Notes under the pieces: generated by a model
The model's input: only the letters and a program-made list of their open reading frames with translations
Databases searched by the model: none
Told to the model about the DNA's origin: nothing
NCBI GenBank assembly: GCA_016208975.1
Contig: JACQXA010000002.1
Span: forward strand, 1-64,000
From: Nitrospinota bacterium
Lineage (GTDB): Bacteria > Nitrospinota_A > UBA7883 > JACRLM01
Direction of reading: 5' to 3'
Length of the DNA stretch: 64,000 nt
Shown here: positions 62,204-64,000 of the stretch, piece after piece
Numbering within the stretch: position 1 is the stretch's first letter
Layout of the letters: every line of letters begins with the position of its first letter
Position numbers and translations under genes: made by a program

Positions 62204-64000
62204 ATGTGCGGCATAACAGGGTTCATTAATCCCTCCGGCGCGGACAACGCTAAAGAACTGGCGCGCAAGGTGGAAGGCATGGCCGGGGCCATGATAAAAC
62301 GCGGCCCCGACGCGGGCGGAGCATGGGTGGACGAACCAATGCAAGTGGCCCTGGGTCACCGGCGCCTGTCCATCATAGACCTCTCGCCCGCCGGGGCCCA
62401 GCCCATGGAATCCGCGTCCGGAAGGTACGTCATCGCCTACAACGGCGAGGTGTACAATTTCGCCGATGTCCGCCGGGAACTGGAAACTAGCGGCCCCGTA
62501 AAATGGCGCGGCCATTCGGACACCGAGGTGATGCTGGCCGCCATGGAGCGGTATGGGGTAAAAAAAGCGCTGGAGAAATTCAACGGCATGTTCGCCTTCG
62601 CCCTGTGGGACAGGCAAGAACGGACATTGACGCTAGCCAGAGACCGCATCGGCAAAAAACCGCTCTATTACGGCTGGATGAACGGGGCCTTCCTGTTCGC
62701 CTCGGAAATGAAGGCGCTCATGGCCTGGCCCGGCTTCCGCTCGGAAATAGACCGGGGCGCGCTGGCCTTGTTCCTGCGGCACAACTATGTGCCGTCGCCT
62801 TATTCCATATTCAAAGGCATCCACAAGCTACGGCCCGGCCATATCGTCACGTTTGAAAATCCGTTTTCGCAGGCGGCCGCCCCGGCTCCGGAACCGTACT
62901 GGTCGGCCAAAACCGTGTTCGACTCCGCCGAAACCTGCCTGTTCGACGCGCCGGAGAGCGAGCTTTTAGATAACCTCGAAAAGCTCCTGTTAGACGCGGT
63001 GAAGATAAGGATGATAAGCGACGTGCCCCTGGGCGCGTTTTTGTCGGGGGGTATAGACTCGTCACTGGTGGTGGCGCTGATGCAGGCCCAGAGCGCCCAA
63101 CCGGTGAAAACCTTCACCATCGGATTTAACGAGGAAGGTTACAACGAGGCGGTTCACGCCCAGGCCGTGGCCCGGCGCTTGCGCACGGACCACACGGAAT
63201 TATACGTCACGCCGGAAGAGGCCATGGGGGTGATACCCGATTTGCCCTCAATCTACGACGAGCCTTTCGCCGATTCGTCGCAGATACCCACATTTCTTGT
63301 ATCAAAACTGGCGCGGCGGAAAGTAACCGTGGCCCTCTCCGGCGACGGGGGGGACGAAAGTTTCGGCGGGTACAACAGGTACATCTGGGCCATGTCCATC
63401 TGGCGTAAAATGCGCTTGGCTCCCCGGGGGGCAAGAAAAGTAATGGCCGGGATCATCGCCTCCGCGCCGCCGGGCGTCTTGGGGGCTTTATATGGCATGG
63501 CGGAATTCATCCTGCCCAAAACAGCCCGTGTCACAAACCCGGTGGACAAACTGTATAAACTGGCGGACATTTTGTCCCTCTCCGGCCCCATGGATATATA
63601 CCGCTGGCTGGTGTCCCATTACAAAAACCCTGCGGAAATAGCCATCGGCGCCACGGAACCGCCCACGGCTTTGGATGACAGTTCGAGTTTCGTCAACACG
63701 GCGGATTTTACGCGCCAGATGATGTATATGGACATCATCACCTATTTGCCCGACGACATCCTGGTGAAAGTGGACAGGGCCAGCATGGGCGTAAGCCTGG
63801 AGGCCCGGGCGCCTTTGCTGGATCATCGCGTGGTGGAGTTTGCCGCCAGGCTTTCCACAGCCGCAAAGATAAAAGATGGCAATGGCAAATGGCTTCTGCG
63901 CAAAGTCCTTTACCGCCATGTGCCGCAAGAGCTCATCGAACGCCCCAAAATGGGTTTCGGGATGCCCATAGACGTGTGGCTTCGCGGGCCGTTGCGGGAA
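62204..64000 (+). CDS. asnB: Glutamine-hydrolysing asparagine synthase-like amidotransferase (copy 4, cut by window end)
   Basis: 599 codons are visible with no stop before the window end, so the C-terminus is missing. MCGITG with Cys2, 'HRRLSIIDLSPAGAQPM', the ATP site 'LGAFLSGGIDSSLVVALM' and 'LSGDGGDESFGGYNRYI' are intact. It is closest to copy 1 by eye: 'RHNYVPSPYSIFKGIHKL', 'GKWLLRKVLYRHVPQELIERPKMGF' and 'PIDVWLRGPLRE' match almost residue by residue. That suggests a duplication or two genes of the same WbpS-like type. Confidence 0.92.
   Translation, partial: MCGITGFINPSGADNAKELARKVEGMAGAMIKRGPDAGGAWVDEPMQVALGHRRLSIIDLSPAGAQPMESASGRYVIAYNGEVYNFADVRRELETSGPVKWRGHSDTEVMLAAMERYGVKKALEKFNGMFAFALWDRQERTLTLARDRIGKKPLYYGWMNGAFLFASEMKALMAWPGFRSEIDRGALALFLRHNYVPSPYSIFKGIHKLRPGHIVTFENPFSQAAAPAPEPYWSAKTVFDSAETCLFDAPESELLDNLEKLLLDAVKIRMISDVPLGAFLSGGIDSSLVVALMQAQSAQPVKTFTIGFNEEGYNEAVHAQAVARRLRTDHTELYVTPEEAMGVIPDLPSIYDEPFADSSQIPTFLVSKLARRKVTVALSGDGGDESFGGYNRYIWAMSIWRKMRLAPRGARKVMAGIIASAPPGVLGALYGMAEFILPKTARVTNPVDKLYKLADILSLSGPMDIYRWLVSHYKNPAEIAIGATEPPTALDDSSSFVNTADFTRQMMYMDIITYLPDDILVKVDRASMGVSLEARAPLLDHRVVEFAARLSTAAKIKDGNGKWLLRKVLYRHVPQELIERPKMGFGMPIDVWLRGPLRE

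Noticed and set aside
1-64000. tRNA, rRNA, integrase, transposase or phage genes.
   Set aside because: None recognised on either strand; all long frames are explained by polysaccharide genes or their shadows.

Overview
This GC-rich, 64-kb window is almost entirely one surface-polysaccharide locus of a Gram-negative bacterium. The evidence is an O-antigen type ABC exporter (Wzm/Wzt), CDP- and probably CMP-activated sugar pathways, about a dozen glycosyltransferases and many sugar-modifying enzymes. I see no rRNA, tRNA, CRISPR array, transposase or integrase. No marker gene fixes the taxon. Frequent GTG starts and dispersed GTCATCCTGA / GTCACCCTGA palindromes would suit an environmental deltaproteobacterial or Nitrospinota-like lineage, but that is a weak inference.

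Layout. (1) 241-14981: a winged-helix regulator, then a tightly coupled operon making a CDP-6-deoxyhexose (rfbF, rfbG) that is probably 3-C-methylated. It also holds a 3,5-epimerase, reductase, acyltransferase, TylF-like and CmcI-like methyltransferase-fold enzymes, Wzm/Wzt, a GT2, an SGNH protein, a 39-residue membrane peptide, a GT-B-like protein and a first AsnB. (2) 14987-15103: palindromic repeats. (3) 15159-21247: two SGNH proteins flanking a 56-residue DUF5989-like membrane protein, then a large membrane protein, a methyltransferase and a GT2. (4) 21261-23543, minus strand: an alpha/alpha-toroid protein and a nitroreductase. (5) 23830-40750: a 17-kb operon with a NeuB-like synthase, HAD phosphatase, SDR, aldehyde dehydrogenase, CMP-sugar synthetase and transketolase, followed by glycosyltransferases and membrane proteins. 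(6) 41041-52440: methyltransferase, UDP-sugar 6-dehydrogenase, second AsnB, GT2, B12-type radical SAM protein and two tandem paralogous membrane proteins. (7) 52728-64000: GT2, toroid/lyase-like protein, third AsnB, two radical SAM proteins, methyltransferases, an acetyltransferase, and a fourth AsnB cut by the window end.

How it probably works: activated sugars are made by the CDP, ulosonic/CMP and uronic-acid branches and assembled by cytoplasmic GT2, GT4 and GT-B enzymes. They are then decorated by methylation, acylation and probably amidation (AsnB proteins acting on uronic acids). The chain is exported by Wzm/Wzt, whose C-terminal domain is expected to recognise the finished chain end. 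Several polytopic proteins resembling GT-C enzymes may add periplasmic decorations from lipid-linked sugars.

The two most notable observations are as follows. First, a family of 149-151 bp transposase-less elements has about 19-bp terminal inverted repeats, and two of the three copies keep perfect 8-bp target duplications. These two lie in direct orientation on either side of the 17-kb ulosonic-acid/glycosyltransferase operon. Second, that operon's enzyme set (NeuB + phosphatase + SDR + ALDH + CMP synthetase + complete transketolase) matches none of the sialic, legionaminic or pseudaminic acid pathways as I know them.
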